In this document: in pieces, positions 33,455 to 42,271 of the stretch
Numbering within the stretch: position 1 is the stretch's first letter
How the letters are laid out: every line of letters starts with the position of its first letter
Notes under the pieces: generated by a model
Told to the model about the DNA's origin: nothing
Database searches by the model: none
Seen by the model: only the letters and a program-made list of their open reading frames with translations
Position numbers and translations under genes: made by a program
From: JBJXGV01 sp046160485
Lineage (GTDB): Bacteria; Orphanbacterota; Orphanbacteria; JBJXGV01
Assembly: GCA_046160485.1 (NCBI GenBank)
Contig: JBJXGV010000028.1
Location: 310,001-374,000, forward strand
Direction: 5' to 3'
DNA: 64,000 nucleotides

Positions 33455-33487
33455 GTTGGTCACGCGGCAACCTGCCGCGTGACCAAC
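33455..33487. promoter_or_regulatory. Perfect 15-bp stem-loop between the two EATTWG genes
   Basis: GTTGGTCACGCGGCA (33455-33469), a 3-base loop, then its exact complement (33473-33487). It sits 7 bases after the stop of the upstream gene (33495) and 33 bases before the next start (33421). No T-tract follows on the minus strand, so it is more likely an mRNA-stabilising or attenuating element than a full terminator. Confidence 0.7.
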
Positions 33488-33494
33488 TCGTAAA

Positions 33495-34160
33495 TTAATT
33501 CTTGTAGATCCCCTTGATCTTGCCCCATGTCGTCGCTTCGGTCGCGTTCGGCGTGAGGAAGATATTGCCGGCGCCCTGGACGTCGTAGCCCTCGGGCGGG
33601 AACGGCGCGCCGATGGACGCAGCGAAGGTGTATCCATCCTGGGTGCCGACGTTGTTCACGAACGTGCCGGCATCGAAGTAGAGCGTACCTTCCCAGTTCC
33701 CCGTGTTCGACGCCGAGTTAAAAACGGCCGTGAACGACGTGAAGTTTCCGTGGAGGTAGTTCGGATCGGCAGTCGCGTCCGTCCACGTCGAGGGCGTCGT
33801 CGCGTTCGGCGGATTCACGCCGTAATCGCCGGAGGTACCGATCGGCGCAAAGTCATCGACGTAGATCTGGAACTCGCCGCCCGTGTAGACAACGGTCACT
33901 TCCGTGCCGCTGACCGACTCTCCGAGAGAGATCAGGCCCTGGACGTACCAGGAGTACTGATAGAGAGAGGTGTCCCACGTGAGCGGGGGGAAGACATCGC
34001 TAATAAACCCAACGCCGTTGAGTTCGTCACCAGCGTTCGACGGAGGAAACCCGCCATCTTCCCAGACGTTTCCGTCGTACGTGATAATGGTTTGCCCCGA
34101 AGCCCCGACCGCGTAGAGGGGGATGAGAGCGAGTGAGAGAACCCAAAGCACTTTCTTCAT
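33495..34160 (-). CDS. Secreted protein with C-terminal EATTWG motif (second paralogue)
   Basis: 221 residues; the ATG at 34160 has GGAGG upstream. The signal peptide is VLWVLSLALIPLYAVGASG. The mature protein is rich in Gly, Asn, Tyr and Thr (DAGTFVNNVGTQDGYTFAA), suggesting an all-beta fold exposed outside the cell. The last 14 residues are EATTWGKIKGIYKN. Compared with the downstream paralogue the bodies differ strongly, but the PEGY element and tail are kept. It has its own promoter and probably drives both genes, with the hairpin at 33455-33487 between them. Function unknown. Confidence 0.75.
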   Translation of the reverse strand: MKKVLWVLSLALIPLYAVGASGQTIITYDGNVWEDGGFPPSNAGDELNGVGFISDVFPPLTWDTSLYQYSWYVQGLISLGESVSGTEVTVVYTGGEFQIYVDDFAPIGTSGDYGVNPPNATTPSTWTDATADPNYLHGNFTSFTAVFNSASNTGNWEGTLYFDAGTFVNNVGTQDGYTFAASIGAPFPPEGYDVQGAGNIFLTPNATEATTWGKIKGIYKN

Positions 34161-34289
34161 TCGGCACCTCCCGTTGGGTTTGCTACTTGCCTTTACATTA
34201 TCGAGATGAAGCTCTTGAAAAACTCGCACATCGGACTGTCGAAATCGGCCGGCACCGCACAATGGACTATCCCACGACGCCTGGGGCGC

Positions 34290-34319
34290 ATGGTAGCACT
34301 TCATAACTTGCGTGGTCAA
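34290..34319 (-). promoter_or_regulatory. Promoter of the EATTWG gene pair
   Basis: On the minus strand TTGACC (34319-34314), 18 bp, TACCAT (34295-34290). The leader to the ATG at 34160 is about 120 bases. Confidence 0.45.
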
Positions 34320-34367
34320 TCAGTTTTTTCTGAGGAATCCGCGTTTTCTTTATCAAGAGCGCTCGCA

Positions 34368-37300
34368 TCACCGGATTACCGTCAACTTGCGGGTCGAAGA
34401 GGTGCCCCCGGTCTCGAGTCGAAAGAAATAGACTCCCGGCGACACCCGCCGCCCATTTTCCGCGCGCGCGTCCCACTCGACTACATGAGGACCGACGGTC
34501 TGCACCCCGTCGACCAGCGTGCGGACCAGCTCTCCGTGCACGTTGTAGACCCGAACCGTGGACGCCTCCTCCCGCGACAGGCGATAGGAGACGCGGGCGC
34601 CACTCCTCGCGGGATTGGGCCGAGGGGCGAGGAGAAACCCGGCCGAGATCGCGTCAGGCGACGCCACTCCCGTGGCCGGATCGTTCGAGAGAATTGCGAG
34701 GGTTGGCTCGGCGGCCCCGGCCGCCACGATGTCGAGTCTGCCGTTGAGAGCGAAATCGCCCGACAGAATAGTACCGGGCGCGAACGGCAGCGAAAACACC
34801 GAGTCTGCCGCGAACGCGGCGCCGCCCAGACCAAAAAAGACCGCGACAGCGAAGTCATCTGTACTCGCGGTCGCGATATCGAGAATCCCGTCACCATTGA
34901 AATCCGCCACGAGGGCCCTCGCCGGCGCGACCGCACTCGGCAAAGGCGGCGCGAGCGCCAGAGCGCCTCCACCTAATGAAAGGAGAAGGGTGAACCCGGC
35001 CGACTGCTGGTTCGCAATCACCAAGTCCGGGTAGCCGTCCCCAGTCAGATCGCCGGCGTCAAGATCCTGCGGACTGAGACCTCCGGCGAAAAAGACGCCG
35101 TTCGTGACGAAACTGGCCGCTCCATTGTTCTCGTAGAGGTCGACGACTCCAAAATTTCCGCGGACCGTGGCAATGTCCAGGTCCCCGTCGAGATCGCTGT
35201 CGAACAGGACGGCATCGCGGGGCCGCGCGGGAAGCGGAAGGCTCGGCCACGCCGCGAGGGAGCCTCCAGAATTCACGAGAGGCTCCAGTCCGAAGGGCGA
35301 TGTGGCCATGACCATCAAGTCGTCCCAGCCGTCGTTGTTCAGATCCCCGACCACAAGACCGTGTGGGATTCCGTCCGTAGAGACCGATCCCTGCTCGACG
35401 AGCGCGGTGTCGGCGGTGCTAATCAGCCGCACCGTCGATTGCGCCGCGTCGGTCACCGCGATTTCATACCTCCCGTCGTGGTCGATGTCGGCGAGTGCAA
35501 TCGCGTTCGGATCGCCGCCGAGGAGGATCGATGGGCCGGACGTCATCATCCCGGTCGCCGTGCCCAGATAGACATCGAGACGACCGGCGGTTCGTGCGAC
35601 CGCGGCGAGATCGTGGTACGAGTCGCCGTTGAAATCGAGTTGGACGATTTGCGTCGCCGTCGCTTGGAGCGGAATCGTCTCGGTCTGCCCGAACGTCGCG
35701 GAGCCCTGATCGACTCGCGCGAGAAAACTCCATCCGAATGGCAACAGGGACTCGCCACCGATCGAGGCGATATCCGATTTCAGCAGGACCCGCACCTCCT
35801 CGCCGGGGTCGAGTGTCAATGCAGGATCGATCCGAAGCCGTCGCTCGGACGCGAGATACTCGTACGAGAACGGGAGCGCTCCGCGCACCTTGGAAACAAA
35901 CGACATGCTCGACGGCGTGATGCTCGCGGCGGCGACACTTGCGGAGAACTGCGCCTCGATTAAGCCGCCGCGATCCGCGCTCACCGCGTACGGCGGAGGA
36001 CCGGCATCGGTGACGCTCAAACTCGAGACTCCGTTCCGAAATACGCGAACCTTTCCGGTCGCCCAGTTCGTGATCACGAGATCGAGATCCCCATCTTGGT
36101 CGGGATCGGCTCCCACGATGTTCTGCAACCCGACGCCGACGGAATCACTCACGAAGGCGATGTCGAAGCGCCCTGCCCCATCGTTGGCAAGCACGAAAAA
36201 CTTGCCGGTGAACCAGTTCGCCGTCGCCAAGTCGATATCGCCGTCGCCGTCGAGATCTCCGCCGTACACATCGAAGAGCGTGTTCTTGCCGGGACCGACG
36301 TTGATCGAATCGACCACGACGAGCGAATCGTCGCCGAACGTTCCATCGCCCCGATTAAACAGGAGCGAAATGCTCCCGCCCTGAACATTGGACACGGCGA
36401 TGTCGAGCCAGCCGTCACCGTTCAGGTCGTTCACGTTCAGGGAGAGAGAACGCAATCCAACTCCGTAGGTCGCATCGGGGCCGAAGAGCCCGCCGCCAAG
36501 ATTCTTGAAGACGGACACTTTCCCGTTCGCATTGACCGCCGCCAGATCGCGGTCGCCATCACGATCGAAATCGTAAAACTCCATATTGCGTGGGGAGCTA
36601 TCGGCCAGAAGAGTCGTAAAGACGGGAAACGCACCATCATCGTTCTTCGCTATCAGAATTTGATTGCCTTGCAGATTTCCGACAGAGAGATCCATGTCGG
36701 CGTCGCCATCGAAGTCGGCGCCGTGGATGTTGTACGCGAGGAGGTTCGTGTCGAACTTGAGGGTGTCCCCGAACGCGCCTGTTCCGCTGTTGTTGAATGT
36801 GATGATCGAAGAGTCGAGCGCCGCGGTCACAGCGAGGTCCGGGTAACGATCCCCGGTGATGTCGCCGGCGTGAATCCCGCGGGGCCCGGGTGTCAACGAC
36901 ACCAGCGTCGTTCGATCGTAACGAACCGATCCGTCGCCTCTCGCGGTGAAGACGGAAAGAGAACTCGCGGGTGTCGTCGCATGGACGATCGCGAAATCGC
37001 CCCGCCCATCTCGATTGACGTCGGATGCCGCGATCTCGAACGGGAGGCGTGCCGCGTAGTAGGAGCTATCCTCGGCGAACGTCAAATCCCCCGGCGCTGT
37101 CTCAACCGTGAAGGACCATGAGTACGGAACGATCGGCGCTCCGAGCGCGCTCGTGATGCGCGTCGTGGCCATCACGGAGATGCGTTCCCCCGCGATGAAC
37201 GGCGTGAGCGAAGAAAAAGTCACGAGCTTGGCGCCCGGGAAGTCGGAGTACGAGACAAAGCCCTGATACGGACCGTGAACCTCGCCGACGACCATGAGAG

Positions 37301-37511
37301 ATAGATCGCTAAGGCTGAGCGGATCGAGCGCCTCGGAGAATGTGATCGTCACCTCCGATAGCGCGGATACGTTCAACGCCGCGCTGGGCGGAACGACGGC
37401 GAGAACTCCTGGCGTCATGATCGCTGGCGGATTCGGCGTGCCCGCGGAGGCGTCGACGGCGAGCGCGAAACCGAATGCCAGCAGAAGAGTCGCAGTGAAG
37501 CCAACGCGCAT
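34368..37511 (-). CDS. Giant secreted FG-GAP/VCBS repeat protein with Big_5 and FlgD-like domains
   Basis: 1047 residues from ATG 37511, chosen because it begins the signal peptide (FTATLLLAFGFALAVDASA). An SbsA/Big_5-type Ig domain (about 40-140) precedes seven FG-GAP-type repeats (DVNRDGRGDFAIV, DLDGDGDIDLATA). A second Big_5-like domain (about 505-615) separates these from about seven more repeats (DFNGDGILDIATA). The C-terminal FlgD-like domain has PRPNPARSGARV, VRVYNVHGELVRTL, PGVYFFRL and the end KLTVIR. Exported and probably surface-attached. The symmetric two-propeller layout is unusual. It is monocistronic and divergent from the 37827 gene. Confidence 0.85.
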   Translation of the reverse strand: MRVGFTATLLLAFGFALAVDASAGTPNPPAIMTPGVLAVVPPSAALNVSALSEVTITFSEALDPLSLSDLSLMVVGEVHGPYQGFVSYSDFPGAKLVTFSSLTPFIAGERISVMATTRITSALGAPIVPYSWSFTVETAPGDLTFAEDSSYYAARLPFEIAASDVNRDGRGDFAIVHATTPASSLSVFTARGDGSVRYDRTTLVSLTPGPRGIHAGDITGDRYPDLAVTAALDSSIITFNNSGTGAFGDTLKFDTNLLAYNIHGADFDGDADMDLSVGNLQGNQILIAKNDDGAFPVFTTLLADSSPRNMEFYDFDRDGDRDLAAVNANGKVSVFKNLGGGLFGPDATYGVGLRSLSLNVNDLNGDGWLDIAVSNVQGGSISLLFNRGDGTFGDDSLVVVDSINVGPGKNTLFDVYGGDLDGDGDIDLATANWFTGKFFVLANDGAGRFDIAFVSDSVGVGLQNIVGADPDQDGDLDLVITNWATGKVRVFRNGVSSLSVTDAGPPPYAVSADRGGLIEAQFSASVAAASITPSSMSFVSKVRGALPFSYEYLASERRLRIDPALTLDPGEEVRVLLKSDIASIGGESLLPFGWSFLARVDQGSATFGQTETIPLQATATQIVQLDFNGDSYHDLAAVARTAGRLDVYLGTATGMMTSGPSILLGGDPNAIALADIDHDGRYEIAVTDAAQSTVRLISTADTALVEQGSVSTDGIPHGLVVGDLNNDGWDDLMVMATSPFGLEPLVNSGGSLAAWPSLPLPARPRDAVLFDSDLDGDLDIATVRGNFGVVDLYENNGAASFVTNGVFFAGGLSPQDLDAGDLTGDGYPDLVIANQQSAGFTLLLSLGGGALALAPPLPSAVAPARALVADFNGDGILDIATASTDDFAVAVFFGLGGAAFAADSVFSLPFAPGTILSGDFALNGRLDIVAAGAAEPTLAILSNDPATGVASPDAISAGFLLAPRPNPARSGARVSYRLSREEASTVRVYNVHGELVRTLVDGVQTVGPHVVEWDARAENGRRVSPGVYFFRLETGGTSSTRKLTVIR

Positions 37512-37641
37512 TTGGGGGCATCGAGGCACCGGTGTCTGGTCTCTCCGTCGCTGTCTGATCATCTCGTGCGCGGCGATCCGCAGGCGCGCCCCGTGTCAAC
37601 GGGCCGCATGGATACCGCACGAACCCAATCTACGCGGTGGC

Positions 37642-37671
37642 AGACTAACACAGCGCAATTCCATAAGTCAA
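37642..37671 (-). promoter_or_regulatory. Promoter of the giant FG-GAP gene
   Basis: On the minus strand TTGACT (37671-37666), 18 bp, TAGTCT (37647-37642), the same -10 as at glnA. Confidence 0.55.
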
Positions 37672-37703
37672 TTAGTTCCCAGCCCCTTAGCCCGTTATTG
37701 CCG

Positions 37704-37733
37704 TTGACATGGCCGATGCGGCTCTGTTATCGT
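37704..37733 (+). promoter_or_regulatory. Promoter of the propeller/dihaem/FlgD protein gene
   Basis: TTGACA (37704-37709), 18 bp, TATCGT (37728-37733). The start near 37740 gives a leader of about 87 bases. Confidence 0.5.
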
Positions 37734-37826
37734 CCGACCCACGTTTCCATTCCCCCGAATGGTGTCACGCCCCGACGCCGTAGCTTTGGTTTTCTCATCG
37801 TAGACTTACGGGGAGATCCGCTTGTG

Positions 37827-40800
37827 ATGCAGAATGGAAAGTTGCCCGTCGCACAGTTGAGTCCGTGTGTGTTGCGCACGATCCGTCGGGTTCGATGCAT
37901 TGCCATCGCATCAGCGCTGATGATCGTCGGCCTCGGTTCCGCGGCTCCCGCCGGAGCAACGGGGCTTATTCGGTACAAGAGCGGACCGATCGCGATCTCC
38001 GAAGATGGATCCTCGGTGTGGGTCGTGAACACCGACGCGAACACCGTCAGCCGCATAGCCGCCGGTCCCGATACTCTCGTGGCAACGATCAGCGTCGGAA
38101 GCGCTCCCCGCAACGTCGCAATCAGCCCGAACGGCGCGCAGGTCTGGGTGACGAACCACGAATCGAACACGGTCAGCGTGATTCAGACCGCGACGAACAC
38201 CGTGTCTGGGACGCTCCCGACGCTCGTTGGCCCATTCGGAGTCTGCTTCTCGCCAAGCGGAAGCAAGGTGTACGTCGTCAACCAGATCTCCGATTCGCTC
38301 TTGACGTTCGATGCCAACACGCAGGCCGTCATCGATCGCGACGTCCTGGCGCATCGACCGCGCGCGGTCGCAGTCACGAACGACGGCAGCCGCGTCATGG
38401 TTCAGCATTTCATCTCACTCAACACGCTCATGCAGACGAACTTCTTCGACGCCTCGGGGGGCTCCCTCTCCTCGGCCTTCGAAATTGTCGCCAACCCCGT
38501 GTGCGCTGGCGACGGCGGATATCCCGGAGTCGTGCAAGCGATCGCAGTCGCTCCCGGCGACACGACGCTGTGGATCCCAGTGCTCGACGTAAACCCTCAG
38601 AACGGCGAAGTGAATTGCTCGGGAGGCGCGGGACAACTCACCCTCAACACGACGCTACAGGCCGTCGTGCGAGAGGTGCGAATCAGCTCGCGCATCGAAA
38701 TCAACGAGAACGCGAACGGCGGACGGCGCCGCCTCAACGCGGCCGGCGCAAACGTCCAGATGCCGTCGGATGTCGGCTTCACGACGAACGGTTTCGCATA
38801 CCTCCCCTGCTCGTTCTCGAACAACGTCCTGAAGATCAACACTGGGACGAATCCTCCGACGACGCTGATCACGATCCCCGTTGGCGACTACCCGGACGGA
38901 ATCGTGCTCTCCCCGACGAGCAATCGCGCCTACGTCCGCAATTTTCTCTCGCGGAACGTCATGGTGATCGACACCGACACCGACGCCGTCATCGACACGA
39001 TCCAGACGACCACGGAGACGCTTTCGGCGAACGTCCTGAATGGGAAGAAGCTCTTCAGCACGGCCACCGGCGCAATGTCGACGAACAATCGGATCGCGTG
39101 CGCCGGCTGCCATCCCGAGGGGACACACGACGGCGCGAACTGGGATTTTTCTCATTTCGGCGACGGCAAGCGGAATACGCAGACACTTCCTGGTATCTCG
39201 ACTACCCCGCCGTTTCACAGCATCGGTGATCGCGACGAGATTCAGGATTTCGAGAAGAACATCGAGGTGCTTCATTTCGGGGCGGGGCTCGCGGAGAACC
39301 CGGACAACCCGGCGATCGGAAGTCCCAACGCAGGTCGCGCGCAAAACCTCGACGACCTGGTCGCTTACATCAACTCGCTTCGCCTCCGCGACGATAGCCC
39401 GTATCGGAATCCAATAGATCAATCGCTGACCGCTTCGGCCGCTGCCGGGAAGATCCTCTTCGAAAGCGATCAGCTTCAGTGCCGCTTCTGTCATCCCGAG
39501 CCGCTGTACACGGACAACATCATTCACGATGTCGGCACGTTCCTAGCGAACGACACCTCGGGCTACCAAGGCTTCGACACGCCGTCGTTGCGGAACATCT
39601 TCGACACCGATCCTTACCTGCACGCCGGGAATGCGACATCGCTGCAATCCGTCATCGTGGCGCTCAATTCGAATAGTCAACATGGCGTAACGAGCCAGCT
39701 GACCACCACGGAGCGGAACGACTTGATCGCGTACCTCCGTTCGATCGTCTCCGGAAGGGAGGATGTCACGCCGCCGCGGATCGAGTACGCGCGCACCGTC
39801 GGATTCGACGAGGTGATCGTGCGCTTCCTTGAGCCGGTCGATCCGGTGACGGCCACCGACATCGCGAACTACACGATCGACAACGGCATCTCGATCCTCT
39901 CCGCGAGCCTTGATCCATTTTCGACGTACATGGGGCGTGACGGCCTTACGGTTCACCTCTTCACGAGCCTGCATCTTCCCAGCACGAACTACACGGTGAC
40001 CGTGCGGAACGTGAAGGATCTTTCGATGAATGAGAATGCGATTCCGCCCGCGGGCGTATCCGCGAACTACACGCACGACATCACGACGGCGTTTACGTTC
40101 TCGAACGTCGATACGCTCTACACGTCGCGGCTCGGACGCGACACGTACGTCAACGCCACGCAGCCGACGTGGAACTACGGCAAGTCGACCGAACTCCGGG
40201 TCGGCCTCGATACAGACGTCAATCGGGCGATCACGCGATTCGATTTTTTCCCGATGCTCTCGACCGTATTGCCCGACACGACCGAGATCCTCTCTGCCAA
40301 GATTCGGATGCGACTGAAGAGCCAGTCGACATCGGACCCGGTCACCATCTACACCCACCGGCTGCTGAAGTACTTCGTCGAAGGGAGCGGCGGCGTGTCG
40401 AGCGGACAGCCGTTCACGAACCAGAGCAATTGGAATAGCGCGCGCGAAGGGCGCCTGGCGTGGAGCGCCGCCGGCGCCGCGCAGAGCACGCCTGGCGTCG
40501 AAGGCGACCTTACGACCGACTATCTCGCGGCGAACGACCGTGCGTTTACGCCGGATGATTCCGCGATCGTCGCCGTCGTCGGAGACTGGTACGAGTGGGA
40601 CGTCACGCATTCGGTGAAGTGGGCGTTCGCGAATCCGTTCTTCTGGAACTTCGGGCACATCTTCGTGGCAGCCGACGAGGCGGCCGGCAGCGGCAAGGTT
40701 TTCTACTCGCTGCAAGATCCGACGCAGTCGAATCGGCCCCAGCTCGTGATCACACTCAACGCGGACAACGTGACGGGAATCGCCGAGGGCGAGGGGGCCG

Positions 40801-41081
40801 GTGTCGGATACTCGCTCGCGCAAACTCGCCCGAACCCGGCCGCGGGTCCAGCGCACTTCGCGTTCGCCCTCCCGCGCCAGGAGCGCGTCACGCTTCGGCT
40901 CTTCGACGTCTCCGGCCGCGCCGTTCGCACGATCGCCGAGGAGACCTTCCCCGCCGGACGGCACGAGATCGCCTGGGACGGCCGCAACGACTCTGGACGC
41001 GATGTCGCATCTGGGACCTACTTCTACCGGATCAAGGCGGGCCGCTGGAGCGACGTTCGACAGATGGTGGTCATCCGCTAG
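37827..41081 (+). CDS. Multidomain secreted protein: YVTN propeller, dihaem cytochrome, Ig, DNRLRE-like and FlgD-like domains
   Basis: 1084 residues. The ATG at 37827 has GGGGAG upstream, and a long signal peptide spans about 22-47 (CIAIASALMIVGLGSAAPAGA). A YVTN propeller covers about 48-400. A cytochrome c peroxidase/MauG-like region contains two haem motifs, CAGCH (425) and CRFCH (552). A Big_5-like domain follows (VTPPRIEYARTVGFDEVIVRF in part), then a DNRLRE-type beta domain (DTYVNATQPTWNYGKSTELRV). The end is a FlgD-like domain (TRPNPAAGP, LRLFDVSGRAVRTI, SGTYFYRI, MVVIR). Probably a surface-bound redox protein; whether it is a peroxidase or an electron conduit is not known. Confidence 0.87.
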   Translation: MQNGKLPVAQLSPCVLRTIRRVRCIAIASALMIVGLGSAAPAGATGLIRYKSGPIAISEDGSSVWVVNTDANTVSRIAAGPDTLVATISVGSAPRNVAISPNGAQVWVTNHESNTVSVIQTATNTVSGTLPTLVGPFGVCFSPSGSKVYVVNQISDSLLTFDANTQAVIDRDVLAHRPRAVAVTNDGSRVMVQHFISLNTLMQTNFFDASGGSLSSAFEIVANPVCAGDGGYPGVVQAIAVAPGDTTLWIPVLDVNPQNGEVNCSGGAGQLTLNTTLQAVVREVRISSRIEINENANGGRRRLNAAGANVQMPSDVGFTTNGFAYLPCSFSNNVLKINTGTNPPTTLITIPVGDYPDGIVLSPTSNRAYVRNFLSRNVMVIDTDTDAVIDTIQTTTETLSANVLNGKKLFSTATGAMSTNNRIACAGCHPEGTHDGANWDFSHFGDGKRNTQTLPGISTTPPFHSIGDRDEIQDFEKNIEVLHFGAGLAENPDNPAIGSPNAGRAQNLDDLVAYINSLRLRDDSPYRNPIDQSLTASAAAGKILFESDQLQCRFCHPEPLYTDNIIHDVGTFLANDTSGYQGFDTPSLRNIFDTDPYLHAGNATSLQSVIVALNSNSQHGVTSQLTTTERNDLIAYLRSIVSGREDVTPPRIEYARTVGFDEVIVRFLEPVDPVTATDIANYTIDNGISILSASLDPFSTYMGRDGLTVHLFTSLHLPSTNYTVTVRNVKDLSMNENAIPPAGVSANYTHDITTAFTFSNVDTLYTSRLGRDTYVNATQPTWNYGKSTELRVGLDTDVNRAITRFDFFPMLSTVLPDTTEILSAKIRMRLKSQSTSDPVTIYTHRLLKYFVEGSGGVSSGQPFTNQSNWNSAREGRLAWSAAGAAQSTPGVEGDLTTDYLAANDRAFTPDDSAIVAVVGDWYEWDVTHSVKWAFANPFFWNFGHIFVAADEAAGSGKVFYSLQDPTQSNRPQLVITLNADNVTGIAEGEGAGVGYSLAQTRPNPAAGPAHFAFALPRQERVTLRLFDVSGRAVRTIAEETFPAGRHEIAWDGRNDSGRDVASGTYFYRIKAGRWSDVRQMVVIR

Positions 41082-42268
41082 TCGCCCGCGGAAAGGGGCG
41101 CGTCGATGACATGCGCTCCGTCGGCCGCGCGGACGACGTGGCTTGCCGGAAGCCGCCCCGTCGCCGCCGCGTAACGCGCAAGCGACCGCGCGCCCGCCAC
41201 GTCGGCGGCCGTCTCGGCGCTATCGACCGCAATCAGCGCAAGTACGGTTCCGCCGAAGCCGGCGCCCATCATCCGCGCTCCGAGACACGCCGGCTCCTCG
41301 CGCACGCTGCGCACCATCGCATCGAGTTCCGCGCACGACACCTCGAAATCGTCGCGGAGGCTCTCGTGGCTCGCGTTCACGACGCGCCCCAGTGCGACGA
41401 GATCACCGCGGCGCATCGCATCGACGGCTTCGCGAACGCGCGCGTTTTCAGAGACGACGTGCCGCGCACGCCGGTAGGAGGTCGCATCCAGGTCGCCGCG
41501 GCGGCGATCGAGAACCGCCGGAGTCACGTCGCGAAGCGCGGCCGCGCCAAGCCGCGCCGCGGCGACCTCGCATTGCTCGCGGCGCAGGTTGTACGCCGAC
41601 GACGACAGGTCGCGCCTTACGCCCGTGTCGAGCAGGAGCATCGCGCAGCCCGAGGGAATCGGTACGGGCGCCGAGGAGAACGTGCGGCAATCGATCAGAA
41701 GCGCGTGGTCCGCGACGCCGCACGAGACGGCGAGCTGGTCCATAACGCCGCATCGAACGCCAACGGATTCGACCTCCGCGCGCCACGCCGATAGCGCTCG
41801 GTCCACGCCTGAAATAGGAACGCCGCAGGCCGCCCCGGAGGCGCTGACTACGGCGACCGCCAACGACGCGGACGATGCGAGGCCCGCGCCCATCGGCAGG
41901 TCGCTTGCGACGACGCCCTCCCACGCACGCAGGGGTAACCCGCGCCGGCGCAGATCCATGACGACACCGGCGACGTGTGCGCCCCAGCCGGTCGATACGT
42001 GCGTCGTGGCGTCGAGCGAAACCGCGAGAGGATCGCCGCGCACATCGAGAGAGCGAACACGCACGACACGACCCGCGCAGGGCCGCAGCGCGATCCAGAC
42101 GCTCAGATCGATCGCCGCCGGGAGTGCGAAACCGTCGTTGTAGTCGGTGTGTTCGCCGATGAGGTTCGCGCGGCCGGGCGAACGGACCAGCCACTCGGGC
42201 GCCCCGCCATACTCGCGCGCGAAACCATCGAGCGCGCGCCGCCGCCCGTTCGCTTGCGGCGGCGCCAT
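41078..42268 (-). CDS. galK: Galactokinase
   Basis: 396 residues of the GHMP kinase family. It phosphorylates galactose at C1 using ATP. Signature motifs are GRANLIGEHTDYNDGFALP near residue 32, the ATP loop PMGAGLASSAS, the catalytic-Asp segment CGVMDQLA and the C-terminal GARMMGAGFGG. It lies 3 bases after the ALG5-like gene in the same direction, and its stop overlaps the stop of the convergent 37827 gene by 4 bases. No galT or galE is adjacent, but the epimerase at 61293 could supply UDP-sugar interconversion. The neighbourhood suggests feeding a glycan pathway. Confidence 0.95.
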   Translation of the reverse strand: MAPPQANGRRRALDGFAREYGGAPEWLVRSPGRANLIGEHTDYNDGFALPAAIDLSVWIALRPCAGRVVRVRSLDVRGDPLAVSLDATTHVSTGWGAHVAGVVMDLRRRGLPLRAWEGVVASDLPMGAGLASSASLAVAVVSASGAACGVPISGVDRALSAWRAEVESVGVRCGVMDQLAVSCGVADHALLIDCRTFSSAPVPIPSGCAMLLLDTGVRRDLSSSAYNLRREQCEVAAARLGAAALRDVTPAVLDRRRGDLDATSYRRARHVVSENARVREAVDAMRRGDLVALGRVVNASHESLRDDFEVSCAELDAMVRSVREEPACLGARMMGAGFGGTVLALIAVDSAETAADVAGARSLARYAAATGRLPASHVVRAADGAHVIDAPLSAGD

Positions 42269-42271
42269 CGT

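Larger units (their letters stand above)
37512..37826. other. Divergent promoter region, no gene
   Basis: A 315-base gap between two divergently transcribed genes for large secreted proteins. It holds one promoter for each direction (37642-37671 minus, 37704-37733 plus). A small hairpin CCATTC/GAATGG (37747-37762) lies in the plus-strand leader. No coding frame is convincing. Confidence 0.6.

Noticed and set aside
37591..37600. TTGACA on the minus strand as a second promoter for the FG-GAP giant
   Set aside because: No acceptable -10 box lies 16-19 bp downstream.
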